From Mycoplasmopsis gallinacea (GTDB lineage: Bacteria > Bacillota_I > Bacilli_A > Mycoplasmatales > Metamycoplasmataceae): a stretch of 64,000 bases of DNA. Made by a program: the position numbers and the translations under genes. Location of the stretch: the NCBI RefSeq assembly GCF_012220205.1, contig NZ_CP047225.1, forward strand, positions 496,001 through 560,000, in the 5' to 3' direction. A model generated the notes under the pieces. It saw only the letters and a program-made list of their open reading frames with translations, made no database searches and had not been told where the DNA came from. How positions within the stretch are numbered: the first letter of the stretch is position 1; each line of letters opens with the position of its first letter. Below, piece after piece: positions 1 through 9,960 of the stretch.

Positions 1-1616
1 CTTTTTATTATGGACTTTTAGTGTTTTTAGCAGTATTTATTAGTGTTGCTTTTAGTGGCACTACTTTCTTTTATAAGTATAAAACTGAGGGAATTGGTAC
101 TATTTTATATTCAAAACCCATTAGTAAGCATCAAATTTTTTGAACTAATTGATTATGTATTTTAATTGGATCACTTTTTTGTTTAGTTTTCATTAATATA
201 GCTAATTTATTAAGTTTATTTGCAGTAAACCTTTATACAATTAAAGAAGTATTTTCAATTTTTGCTTCAGTTTTATTAGCTAGCTTTTTATTCTCGCTTT
301 TAGCTATTGGATTTGCAAGCTTTGTGCATAATTTTGTGCAGCTAAAAACTTTCCAAATTATTGTTGGAATTGTACCTTTTATTCTTATTTTCATTTTCTC
401 GGCAATGAAACTTAACGTGGTTAAATCTGAAATTAACTTCATTCCAAAACTTAAAAATAAAGCTACCATTGTCCTTAGAGATAACTCTGCAAATAAAAAA
501 GATTACTTTAAAGATATTCAAAATAACTTTAGTTCCAACAATGAAGTTTTAGCTTTTGATAAAAACTCAGAAGATCTTTTTGGTAATTATAATTACCAAA
601 ATGGTAATTTTAAACTAGAAGATATTAAAGCTAAAGATATTTCACTACTTGATGATTTTTTAAATAACTATAATGATGATTCTAATTTATATAATAAATT
701 AGAATACCTTAACTTTGGTGAATACTTTTACCAAATTATTTCTAGTTTCAACCCTGAAATTTTTCCTCCTGAAACTAAATGAGAATATAGCAAAGATGTT
801 AGCTTAGAAAAAGTTGCTAATTCTAATAGCGACTTGCCAACTATCATTATGCCTTTTTATGATTCAAAAAATAATAAGATCACCGAAATCGTTTTTAATT
901 GAGATGTAAGTTTAGTTAGATCTTTTATGAATTTAAATAGTGAGCCAGTGTCAACTGCAACATATTATTCAAATTTACTGAATTTTGACTTTTTCAATAA
1001 TTTTAATTACTTAAATTTATTTAATAACGAAATGTTTAATTTAGTGACTTCTTGACATAAAAAAGTTAATTTAAATGAAAATGAAACACTAGTTTCTTCT
1101 GAAGTTTCTAATCTAGAAAATAAGCATTTTGTGAATGTAGAAAATATACCTAATTTTGCTAACTTACTTTTAAGTGATGAAACAATATCAAAAAGAATTG
1201 AGCAAGTAGTGTCGTTAATCAAACAAGATAAGTCAAAAAATCCATTTAAAGATTACTATGGCAATTTTTCGAGTTCTAATTCTAGCTTAGTTTCGCATGA
1301 TTTTTATGTTGATTTATTTAGAAAAATCTTAAAAAATACTTTAGTTACTCTTGCGGTTTCATTAGAAATGAAAAATGAAAACTTAGTTTTTGATTTAGAA
1401 AAAACTAACCAAATGATTCTTGACAGCGACAATCTTCATTTTGTAGAATTTTATAAACTTAATTCATTAAAACCATTTGTAATTAAAGATAACCTCATTT
1501 CATTTAAAAGAGTTGCAAGAAACAATATTTACATCGCTTTTGTAGTGCCTTTTTCAATTTTTACTCTCTTTACTTTGGTTGGATGAATTAGCTTTGTTAA
1601 AAAAGAATATAACTAA
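1..1616 (+). CDS. ABC-2-type transporter permease, 5' end outside window
   Basis: At least 537 residues, read in the frame starting at base 3 with TGA as Trp; the start lies upstream. The first ~130 visible residues hold about four hydrophobic segments and a loop reading GTILYSKPISKHQIFWTNW, which resembles the coupling region of ABC-2 exporter permeases. A long hydrophilic, probably extracellular domain of about 360 residues follows, and a last membrane helix sits at the C terminus (from about 1530). This layout, helices around a large outside domain, is common in mycoplasma export permeases. The ATPase partner should lie just upstream, outside the window. The substrate cannot be told. It ends at TAA just before a hairpin terminator. 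The family call is from the membrane pattern and the loop motif, not from a search. Confidence 0.7.
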
Positions 1617-1622
1617 AAAATG

Positions 1623-1647
1623 ATCGCAAGTCTAGCTTGCGATTTTT
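1623..1647 (+). terminator. Rho-independent terminator after the ABC-2 permease
   Basis: An 8-bp perfect stem (ATCGCAAG / CTTGCGAT) with a 5-base loop is followed by a short T run, 7 bases after the stop codon. Confidence 0.85.
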
Positions 1648-1768
1648 AATCTATTAAAATATTTTGTTTCTTTTGTTATTTTTGTATATATTTTTCATTT
1701 TTTCTATGAAAAATTCCATTTTTTTAACAATATTTACAAATTACAATAAATAATTATTTTTTCATATG

Positions 1769-1774
1769 TATAAT
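1769..1774 (+). promoter_or_regulatory. Extended -10 box for the P68-nuclease-ABC operon
   Basis: TGTATAAT (TATAAT with upstream TG) lies 63 bases before the ATG at 1838. No clear -35 is seen, as is usual in mycoplasmas. Transcription would start near 1781, upstream of the inverted repeat at 1794-1814. Confidence 0.55.
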
Positions 1775-1793
1775 TTAAAAGAGATGTATTTTA

Positions 1794-1814
1794 ATTCTAA
1801 TTATAAATTAGAAT
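1794..1814 (+). promoter_or_regulatory. Perfect 9-bp inverted repeat in the operon leader
   Basis: ATTCTAATT and AATTAGAAT are separated by 3 bases, between the -10 box and the ribosome site AAGGAGA. It could be a small RNA hairpin or an operator. The stem is wholly AT-rich with no T run after it, so it is not a terminator. The same arms occur once more at 681-707, inside the upstream gene. Confidence 0.4.
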
Positions 1815-1837
1815 ACACTTATTTATAAGGAGAAATT

Positions 1838-4051
1838 ATGAGAGTTAAAAATAAAATTTTATTATCTTTAGGTACAGCAGCCTTATCTGCGATTCCATTT
1901 ATCTCTACTTCATGTGGTGAAGGTGCTAAGAGATACGATCAAAATGATAATAAAAGAGTTGATGTTATTGCAGGTTTTTCAGCAACAAACAGACAAGGTA
2001 GAGCTTTAGATGCTCTTGTTGAATATTACAATACTCACGTTATAACAAGTGAAGGTGAGTATAAAGGTGCATATCCAGTTTCTGTAACAAGAGTTAGTGG
2101 ATATACAACATCTAATATTGTTCAAGCTTTAAAAGTAAAAGATAAGACAGGTTCTGTTGGTAATATTACATTTAACTACCCAGCAGCTGCTTCAGAAATT
2201 CTTTCATACAATATGGGTCTTGACTTTGATGGAATCAAAGGATTAGACTCATTTGTTACATCATTTACAGATATTAACAAAAACATCGCAGGAAACCCTG
2301 ACAATAAAACATATGTTGTCCCTGTATCTAAATCTACATCAGTTATGTCAATCAACTTGCCTTTATTAGGTAAAGTGCTTCTTGATTTAGAACAAAAAGG
2401 AGTTACTTTAGAAGGTAAAGATGATGCAAATTCTTTAATCAAAAAAGCAATCGACAAATGAAACAGTTCATCAGAAAATGGTGACAAAAAAATGATTAAT
2501 GAAAAATATCCTTCTTCTGCATTTAACGCAAATACTTGAGAAAAAATCGCAAGTTTAAGAGAAAATTATTCAGTTAGTGATGAAACTTTCAAAAACTGAA
2601 CTGACTATTTAAAATTTGCTTTAGTTGTTAGAGCTTACTATGACCAAACAAAAGTTCCTTATGTGATTACTACAGATGCATTCCCTAATGATTTCTACAC
2701 AAGAGTTGCTCAAGATGGAAAAGAATTATTCCCAAAAAGCAATAGTAAAAGTGCTGAAATTTACGGAGGATTTGATTTCACTTCATATTCAACACCAGGA
2801 ACTGAACAATACAATGAACTTAAAAAAGTGTTCGGTGATTTCTTTGATGTTGTAAATAGACATGCACTTATTATTGGTGGAGAGGGAGCTTACGCAAGCT
2901 CTAAATTCCAAAAACATGAATATATTGTTGCTATTGGTTCAAGTGCTGGAGCTTCATATAACTACTTAGCCGACAAAGGTGAAACAATCAGTTCAATGCA
3001 AATTAAAGAAATTAGCAATGGAACTGAAACATGAAAAGAACTTTCAGATAATTTCTTAACAGATGAAGAAAAGAAATCGGTTTCTTCATATGGAGCTTCT
3101 TTCAAACTTAAAAGTGGAACAAGCGATTTATTAAACATTGCTTTTATTGATGGTACCTATACCAACAATATTCACTTAGACCAAGAAGCTGCTACTGCTG
3201 CTAAAGTAAAAAGAGATAACAATAACAAATTAAAATATGATGGTATTTTAGCTAATGAAGACCAAAAAAATGTTGTTCAACAAGTTTTTAACTCTTTAGA
3301 AGATAAAAATTCTAAATTCTTAATTATTTTAGAAGATCATGATAATGATGAATCTAATAATGTTGTAAAAGTGGTTAATGGAAAAGTTGTATACAAAGAC
3401 AAACAATTTGGTGAAAAAAGTAAATTCGTTGGAACAATTGATTTTAGAGGAAAACAAAAAGATTTCTATTTAATTGATCCTTCTGATGTAAAAATCGTTG
3501 TATCAAGCAATAGTTCTTTTGTTAATAAAGACGAAGTTTACAATTTACTTGCACCATCAAAAGCAACAAAAGATGATGCAAATAATTACTATGTAGGTCA
3601 AGGTCCTTCAATTATCGGAATTCACGCAAATGCAAAAGAAGATGAATCAACAAGAAAATTCGTTCAATGATTTATTACAGGAACAATTAATGAAATTTCC
3701 ATTAAATTAAGTGACAGTAAATCAGCAACATATACAAATAAAACACCTATCGACATTTTCAATGAACATGGTAATTACCTTTCAACAACAAAATCATTCT
3801 TTGAAAACGCAACAGGTGCATACGCAAAATCAGGAACATTTGAAAACTTAATTTTCAATTCATTTAAACAAATTGCAGATCACCCAGAAACAAATAAATT
3901 AGTTGAAGATCCAGGTACACCAAAAGCTGATACTGTAAGAAAAAATATTACATCAGCAATTAAAACATTAATGAACAGAGTTAACAACGGAAATACCAAA
4001 ACAAAAGAAGAATCATTTAACGATTTCTTAAATTCAATTAAATTAAAATAA
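1838..4051 (+). CDS. P68-type surface lipoprotein, probable binding protein of the ABC importer
   Basis: 737 residues. Charged N terminus, hydrophobic core and lipobox ISTSC place the acylated Cys at residue 26, so this is a lipoprotein on the outer face of the membrane. The opening VIAGFSATNRQGRALDALVE and the overall size match the P68 family of mycoplasma surface lipoproteins. The first mature strand resembles type 1 solute-binding proteins, and the gene heads an operon of nuclease, ATPase and two permeases, so a binding role in uptake of carbohydrate or nucleic-acid products is likely. A strong ribosome site (AAGGAGA) lies 7 bases before ATG. The stop shares one base with the next start (TAATG). 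Family assignment is from memory of the sequence pattern; the ligand is inferred only. Confidence 0.75.
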
Positions 4052-5205
4052 TGAATTTTTTCAAAAATAAAAAAAGAAAAATACTCACTTCTTCGGTAGG
4101 TATTTTTCTTATTAATATGCCTTTGTTATCATTAGCTGTTCAATGTTCTACAAATTCTTCTAAATCTACTGATATGAAAACAATTGAAATTAACGATAAG
4201 TATTTCGATACATTATCTGAAAATTTTGATAAAACATATACAATAACATCATTTGACCCATATAACGAAGAAGTTAAAACAACAACACAAAAAGACTTTT
4301 GAACACACTATAAAGCTGTCGAAGGAACTGTTACAAGAGTTACAGATGGTGACACTGTAAAAGTAACCTTAAACGCTGAAGAACTTCAAAAAGCAAAAGA
4401 ACTTACAAATAATTTAATTACAGATTCTGCTATAAGTTTAAGAATTCCGTTTATTGATACTCCTGAAGCTTATACAGTAGATCCGTTCGCAGCATCTCCG
4501 AAAAGTCCTAATGAAAAATCGCCAGAAGAAATAAAACAAATTTTTGATGAAAAAGAAGCTGAAATTGCAAGATTAAAATCTGAAGGAAATGAAGAATACA
4601 AAAATAAACAAGCAGAGCTTGATCTTCTAAAAGAAAAATTAAAAATCAATAGAATTGAAAAATCTCTATCAGAATTAGATACAGAATTTGCAAAATCACT
4701 TTTACTTAATAAAAAAGTTAGAATGATATCTTCTAACTGAGGTGACAAATCATACAATAGAAATGTTGCTCATATTTTCTACCAAGATGAAACAACAGGA
4801 AAATGAAAATTATTTTCTCTTGAAGTTTTAAAAAATGGATATTCACTTCCAAGGTTAACTGATTCAGAAATTAAAGGATACTTATCTACAAAAGATTCTG
4901 AAGATCCTAAATTGATTAACACATTACTATTGCCATATATCGCAAACGCATTCAATTACGGTTATAAAAAAGGATTAGGATTTTATTCAGATAAAACATT
5001 TGAAATATTAAAAGAAAAATTTCCTAATGATATAAATAAAAAAATATCTTCACCAGACGATTTAGTCAAATATTATGGAGAGCACGGAAACATTTATTCA
5101 GATGCTAAAGAGTTTTTCCAATTACCTGGAAGTTCTGGATTTTCAGAACTTAAAAGTGAAGACAATTATTACAAATTAAATAAAATAAATATAAAAATAT
5201 CTTAA
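4051..5205 (+). CDS. Surface thermonuclease lipoprotein (staphylococcal-nuclease fold)
   Basis: 384 residues. Lipobox SLAVQC gives Cys32 as the lipidated residue. The SNase core is visible: GTVTRVTDGDTVKV near residue 92, with the Asp pair that binds Ca2+, then RIPFIDTPE near 131 with the catalytic Arg and the following Asp/Glu, and the later DKSYNRNVAHIFY near 230, equal to the DKYGRxLAxxY motif. Between them lies a charged, coiled-coil-like insert of about 65 residues. It should cut host or environmental nucleic acid at the cell surface. Being translationally coupled to a binding lipoprotein and followed by ABC transporter genes, it fits the known mycoplasma arrangement in which a membrane nuclease (MnuA / mhp379 type) feeds an importer of nucleotides or their breakdown products. 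Confidence 0.85.
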
Positions 5206-5235
5206 TATTCTTTTGATACAAAAGAAAGGAAAACT

Positions 5236-7464
5236 ATGGAACAAAACGAAAATAAACATTTCAAAAATCCAGCCATTGAAATCAAAAACCTAGTTATTGA
5301 TTTTGGTACATCGGTTGCAGTTGACAATGTTTCTTTTAAAATAGAACAAGGTGAATTGGTTACTCTTTTAGGACCTAGCGGTAGTGGGAAAACCACAACA
5401 CTTAACGCAATTTCTGGTCTTTTAAAACCAAGTAGCGGGAAAATTTATTTTAATGGTATAGATGTTACTAAATATTCTCCACAACAAAGAGAATTAGGGC
5501 TTGTATTCCAAAACTATGCACTTTATCCTCACATGAATGTGTTTAATAATATTGCTTTCCCTTTATATAATGATGAACACTGACAAAGTGAATACAAATT
5601 AAACTTTGAGAAAGCCCAAAAAAATATTTTTCACATTTTAATTAAGCATTTTGGATTAGATTCAAAATTATCAGAGGAATTAGAATCTGCTTTTGAACAA
5701 AGAAATTATCTAAGAGAAGCAAATAATGTAGCTTTATTAAACTTAAAAACAAGAAGAGATGATATTTATCAAACACAAGCAAACTTATTAGAAATTGCTG
5801 AATCAAAAGCTGCAGCAGAAAAAAACTTTATTGTTAAAGATTCTCTTGATTCATATCAAAAAGCTAAAGCAGGTTTAGAAAAAACATTATCATATAAAAA
5901 ATCTCTTGATAAAATAGAAAACTTGCAAGACATTAGAGAAAAAGTTTCGAATATTTATAACTCAGTAATTGCGGAAATTTCAAATGTTATTAATAAATTT
6001 CAAACAAAATATAATGAAGTGTCAGAACAAGAAAAAGCACTTTTAGAAAGAATCAAAGCTAATCCTATTTCTTCTACAAATCAATTAACTGATAGAGAAA
6101 ACTCTCAAGCAAAACATTTTGATAATGAGATTCAATTTGTAAATAATGTATCTTCTAAATCAATTAATAAATTCTTTAACTCTCTTGAATACAATGATTT
6201 TCTTAAAAATCAATATACAGAAAAATTAGATAAATACATTACAGAAATATATGATTTAAGAAATAACGCTTACAAAAAAGTAGAAGAGTACAAAAAGGAT
6301 GTTTATAAAAATGTTCTTGGGATACCACAAAAAGAAATCGTTTTTAAAGAAGAAGTTCAAATAATTAACCAAATGAATGAATCTATTTATAACGTTCTTT
6401 TTAGTTACGTAAAAAGTAAACATAAAAAGATTTTAATGAATTTAAAATACCAATTTAAATTTATGAAAATGTTGTCTAAAAAACACTTAATCAATAAAAA
6501 TATTTCAGAATCTAAAAAACAATTTAATTTAGAAAATAGAAAAAATAATAATAATTTTAGACAATTGCAAAAATCTATTTTAAATGAGTTATTACAAAAA
6601 GCTGCAGTAACAGGAAAAATCACTACTACAGCTAAAATGAATGCTTTAATTCAACTTCTCCCTCTTGAATTACAAAAAGAAGTTGAAGAATACAAAAAAG
6701 ATCTTATTTCAATGAAAGATGCTATTGCTAGAGATGTTTTAGAAGTAGCAGAACGTGTTGATATAACAAAAAATCTTGCTAAAAAACCTACACAACTTAG
6801 TGGTGGACAACAACAACGTGTTGCGATTGCTCGTGCTCTTGTTAAAAAACCTAAAATTTTATTACTTGATGAACCACTTTCTAACCTTGATGCAAAACTT
6901 AGAATTTCAACAAGAAAATGAATTAGAGCTCTTCAACAAGAAAGTAAAATAACAACTGTTTTTGTTACTCACGACCAAGAAGAAGCTATGTCAATTAGTG
7001 ATAAAGTTATTTGTATGTCAATGGCTAAAGTACAACAAATGGGTGAACCTATGGAACTTTATAGAAAACCAGCTAATGAGTTTGTTGCTAAATTCTTAGG
7101 TATGCCTGAAATGTCTGTTTTTGAAACAGAATTTAAAAACAATCATGTTGTAATTAATGGTAAAGAAATCTTGAAACTTAATAATTACAATAAAAATTCA
7201 ATTAAAGTAGGAATTAGAGGTGAAGATTTAATTGAGAGTGAAAATTTAGATGGTACATTTAAAGGTACAATCAAAACAATTGAATATTTAGGTAAAGAAA
7301 TTCAAGCTCAAATTAACTTTGAATCTCCAAACGTTGTAGCTAATGTCTTTTTAAGTAAAAAAGATACTTATTCAATTGGTGATAAAATTTCAATGGATAT
7401 TCGAAAAGTTTCTAGATTACATCTTTTTGATTTAGAAACTTCAGAAAGAATTGATGAAATTTAA
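5236..7464 (+). CDS. MalK/UgpC-type ABC ATPase with a ~380-residue insert
   Basis: 742 residues, about twice the usual 370. Walker A ([10 protein letters not shown], about residue 47) and the Q-loop [19 protein letters not shown] (about 90) are standard. The signature [15 protein letters not shown] comes only near residue 521, then Walker [13 protein letters not shown] and the H-loop FVTHDQEEA. The extra residues (about 117-505) lie in the helical subdomain; they are Lys/Glu-rich and mostly helical. The C-terminal domain after 600 resembles the TOBE regulatory domain of MalK-like proteins. It powers the two permeases that follow. M. genitalium MG187 also carries an insert at this place, but smaller. 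The insert runs in frame without stops, and the core motifs are intact, so the protein should be active. Confidence 0.88.
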
Positions 7465-8506
7465 GCTTTTTCTTAGATCTAAATTTTCTCTTTCAAAAAA
7501 TAAAACAAGTTTGAGAGTTATCGATGCTAAATCACCAGCATGAAAACCGATGCTCTTACTTACTCCTTCAATTTTAATTATTTTACTTTTCACAATAATT
7601 CCATTTATTTTGACAATAATAAATGCTTTTGAAGTTAAAACAGGATTTTATCAATCTACAGAATTTTCATTAGCAAACTTTACTGATGTATGAAATAAAG
7701 AAAAAAATGTCGGTGAAGAATTTTATATCGCTTTAAGAAATTCATTTGTTTATTCAATTGCCGCACTACCTCTTTCACTTGTAATTTCGATTTTAATTGC
7801 ATCAGCAATTTTCCACATTGTAAATAAATATATGAAAGGTTTTGTTCAAACTATTTTCTTCCTTCCATATGTTACCAATGCAATTGCAATCGGTCTTACT
7901 TTCTACTACCTTTTTGGTGGTACAGATCCAACTGAAACAGGTTTAATTAATAATATTTTCGGAAGTGATATCAAATGACTTAAAACTGGAGAAAAAGGAT
8001 CTTGATGACCTCTTATTGTAATTATCATTAGAGGGGTATGAGGAAACCTTGCTTTCCAAATCTTAATTTTAACTTCAGCTATGCTAGGGGTTAATAAACA
8101 ATTATATAAATCAGCTTCAATTGATGGAGCTTACAAAGCTAAACAATTTTTCTTTATAACTTTACCTTCAATTCAAAAAACCATTTCTTTCTTAATAACA
8201 GTTGGTTTAATTGGTGGTATTAAAGTATTCCCACTTGCAATTTTTAATAACAGTGCAGAAAGTGCTATACAAAATGGTGGTGGTACACTTATGCTTCTTA
8301 TTTACAAATACATTACAACAAATGGTGATTTTTATTTAGCAGGAGCCCTTTCAGTTTATTTAGTTGTTATTGGTATATTAGTATCATTTACTTTAAGAAG
8401 ATTTGTTTCTGCTATGTTTAATATTGCTGGTAAGAGAGGAGAAAAAAGTGTTTACAATAAAATTGCTAATCAAGCAACTGTTTCTAAAACAAAATTTAAA
8501 ATCTAA
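7454..8506 (+). CDS. ABC transporter permease 1 (MalF/UgpA type)
   Basis: 350 residues, starting at ATG 11 bases inside the ATPase gene, so translation is coupled. About six membrane helices. The conserved cytoplasmic EAA loop is ASIDGAYKAKQFFFITLPSI, which docks on the ATPase. The large first outside loop (GFYQSTEFSLANF) is typical of MalF-like subunits. With the next gene it forms the channel of the importer. The N-terminal 30 residues before the first helix are basic and cytoplasmic. The carbohydrate-type (CUT1) assignment rests on the motif; the substrate may be nucleotide-derived given the nuclease in the operon. Confidence 0.87.
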
Positions 8507-9434
8507 ACAAGAAAAAGTTGCTAACCCAATCGAAACCACCAAGCTGTTTAGTACATTATTACTCTTAACATTTAAAATTTTTGTTGTTTTATTTTTCGGA
8601 GCAATTGTATTATTCCCTTTTTATTTTATGATAGTGAACTCATTTTTTTCAAATGAACTAGCAGAAGATAAAGATGTTGTCCACTTAATTCCAAGAGATT
8701 TAGAAACAGGAGAAATCCATTTCTATTTTGAAAATTATAAAAAAGCCTTCCAAGAAGGGTATTGAAGAGCTCTTGTTTTCACAGCTGCTATTACAGCTGC
8801 AAGTATTGCAGGAAAAACGTTCTTCTCAATGACTTTTGGATATGCATTTAGTTTAAAACAATGAAGATTTAAAAACGCAATGTGATATTTCTTTTTAGCT
8901 CTTTTAGTTCTTCCAGAACTCGCATTACTTTCACAACAATATACCGTTGTTTCTAAGTTACAATGAAAAGATAAAGACGATGCTTTTAAAATCTTAGTTG
9001 CCTTAACTATACCATTTGTTGCTTCAGTATTTTCAGGGTTTATGTTTAGAAATGCGTTTGAAGCAATAAGTGATAGCGTTAGAGAATCAGCTAAAATTGA
9101 TGGAGCAAGTGAATTAAAATTCTTTGTTAAAATTGCTATTCCAATGGTTAAATCAACCATTTGAACTGTTGCTATTTTAACCGCTTTTGCTTCATGAAAT
9201 AGTTATTTATGACCTTCTACAGTGTTTGATGGTAGAACTGATGCTCCTGTGCTTTCAATCTGACTTTTCACAACTGGTAAAGATACAGAAGGTGGAGAAG
9301 TATCTAGATTATTCATTAACATCAGAATGGCAGCTGCAGTTATTGCCATCTCACCTCTTATTATTGTTTACATTTTCATTAGAAAAAGAATTATGAACGC
9401 AATTTCAAGACAAGGTGTTGCTACAAAAGGATAA
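8448..9434 (+). CDS. ABC transporter permease 2 (MalG/UgpE type), GTG start
   Basis: 328 residues. No ATG lies at a fitting place. GTG at 8448 follows a good ribosome site (AGAGAGGA) by 7 bases and overlaps the end of permease 1 by 59 bases, so I chose it. The EAA loop reads ESAKIDGASELKFFVKIAIP; six helices are seen and the C terminus ends ISRQGVATKG. It pairs with the previous gene. The last 16 codons lie in the 363-bp repeat, so a fragment of this gene recurs at 13562-13610. The insertion of the IS did not damage this copy. Confidence 0.87.
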
Positions 9435-9436
9435 TT

Positions 9437-9592
9437 ATGTTTTTATTTTATTTCAAAAAATATATTATTTCTAATATTCAAAAATACTTAAAATTTCTTC
9501 TTATTTTATCTTCTTTTGTAGTGTTTGTAATTTTTATAATAATGGTTATTTGAGGTCTTGTAGCATTTCCAATAGAATATTTCAATAACTAA
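9437..9592 (+). CDS. 51-residue membrane peptide at the end of the ABC operon
   Basis: 51 residues: a basic N terminus (MFLFYFKKYIISNIQKYLKF), one strongly hydrophobic helix of about 25 residues with a Gly/Trp kink, and a short tail EYFNN. It starts 3 bases after the permease stop and ends before a terminator, so it belongs to the operon. It may be a small partner of the transporter, but nothing in it names a function. An identical second copy at 13613-13768 came from the IS target duplication. Confidence 0.6.
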
Positions 9593-9608
9593 ATTTCTTA
9601 TTTTAATC

Positions 9609-9641
9609 AAAAATCCACGCTAACACTAGCGCGGATTTTTT
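9609..9641. terminator. Bidirectional terminator between the ABC operon and arsR (left copy)
   Basis: The stem AAAATCC-A-CGC / GCG-C-GGATTTT with one internal mismatch ends in T runs on both strands. It lies between the 51-aa gene and the arsR 3' end, which face each other. Confidence 0.8.
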
Positions 9642-9644
9642 AAT

Positions 9645-9748
9645 TTACTTTTTAAAGCAGCTACAGCTATATTTAGTAACTTCGGGGTGATTATAAATTG
9701 ATTTAAGAATTTCATTAAAGCTATTTAGAAATTCTTTATTTAAAAAAT
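9645..9748 (-). pseudogene. C-terminal fragment of arsR left by the target duplication
   Basis: Identical to the last ~34 codons of the intact regulator at 13821-14150 (YYFLNKEFLNSF through CSCFKK). It is cut at 9748 by the IS-B end and has no start, so it is a dead duplicate. Confidence 0.9.
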
Positions 9749-9846
9749 CCTGCGTTTCCAAGTTGTAATGAAGAAAAAAACGAATACACCTACAAATAAG
9801 GCGTATTCGTTTTTTTGCACTTTGAAATTACAATGATAGACCATCA
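9742..9846. repeat. Left copy of a 105-bp direct repeat (target duplication of IS-A)
   Basis: Matches 11690-11794 at all but one position (G/C in the CACTTT-AAATTAC stretch). It holds 7 bases of host DNA plus the first 98 bases of IS-B, including its inverted repeat. It directly abuts IS-A, which shows IS-A entered after IS-B. Confidence 0.92.
9781..9815. terminator. Hairpin near the left end of IS-B
   Basis: CGAATAC and GTATTCG pair around an ACC/GG extension, followed by a T7 run on the plus strand and preceded by an A run. It would stop transcription leaving or entering the element. It is repeated at 11729-11763 within the 105-bp duplication, just after the IS-B transposase stop. Confidence 0.75.
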
Positions 9847-9892
9847 CCTGCGTTTCCCACTTAAGTGAGTTTTTTTACATTTTCGCAGCAGT

Positions 9893-9938
9893 ACATATTT
9901 ATCTAATAAATATGTAAAAAACCTAGTAATTTACTAGG
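9893..9938 (+). promoter_or_regulatory. Two perfect hairpins upstream of the IS-A transposase promoter
   Basis: The first hairpin is ACATATTTAT-cta-ATAAATATGT (9893-9915) and the second is CCTAGTAA-t-TTACTAGG (9922-9938). They lie between the left terminal repeat and the -10 box. Similar structures in other IS elements guard the transposase against outside transcription; that role is inferred here. Confidence 0.5.
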
Positions 9939-9948
9939 TAAAATATGA

Positions 9949-9954
9949 TATAAT
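9949..9954 (+). promoter_or_regulatory. -10 box (TATAAT) placed for a leaderless transposase mRNA
   Basis: TATAAT ends 6 bases before ATG 9961, so the expected transcription start is at the ATG itself. No ribosome site precedes it. IS-B shows the same spacing (13437-13442 and ATG at 13430). Confidence 0.6.
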
Positions 9955-9960
9955 ATGTGC

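Larger units (their letters stand above)
9386..9748. repeat. Left copy of a 363-bp direct repeat (target duplication of IS-B)
   Basis: Identical by eye to 13562-13924 (offset 4176). It holds the end of permease 2, the whole 51-aa peptide gene, a terminator and the C-terminal third of arsR. Beyond the repeat the two copies diverge exactly at the IS ends. IS1634-type elements of mycoplasmas are known to make long, variable target duplications, so this is read as the footprint of one insertion. Confidence 0.93.

Noticed and set aside
324-1586. Several separate ORFs that look like gene fragments or pseudogenes throughout the window
   Set aside because: They join in one frame once TGA is read as Trp (genetic code 4), so they are intact genes.
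8735-9160. Long antisense ORFs opposite ABC, opp and rpsB genes
   Set aside because: They mirror codon bias of real genes on the other strand and lack starts and ribosome sites.
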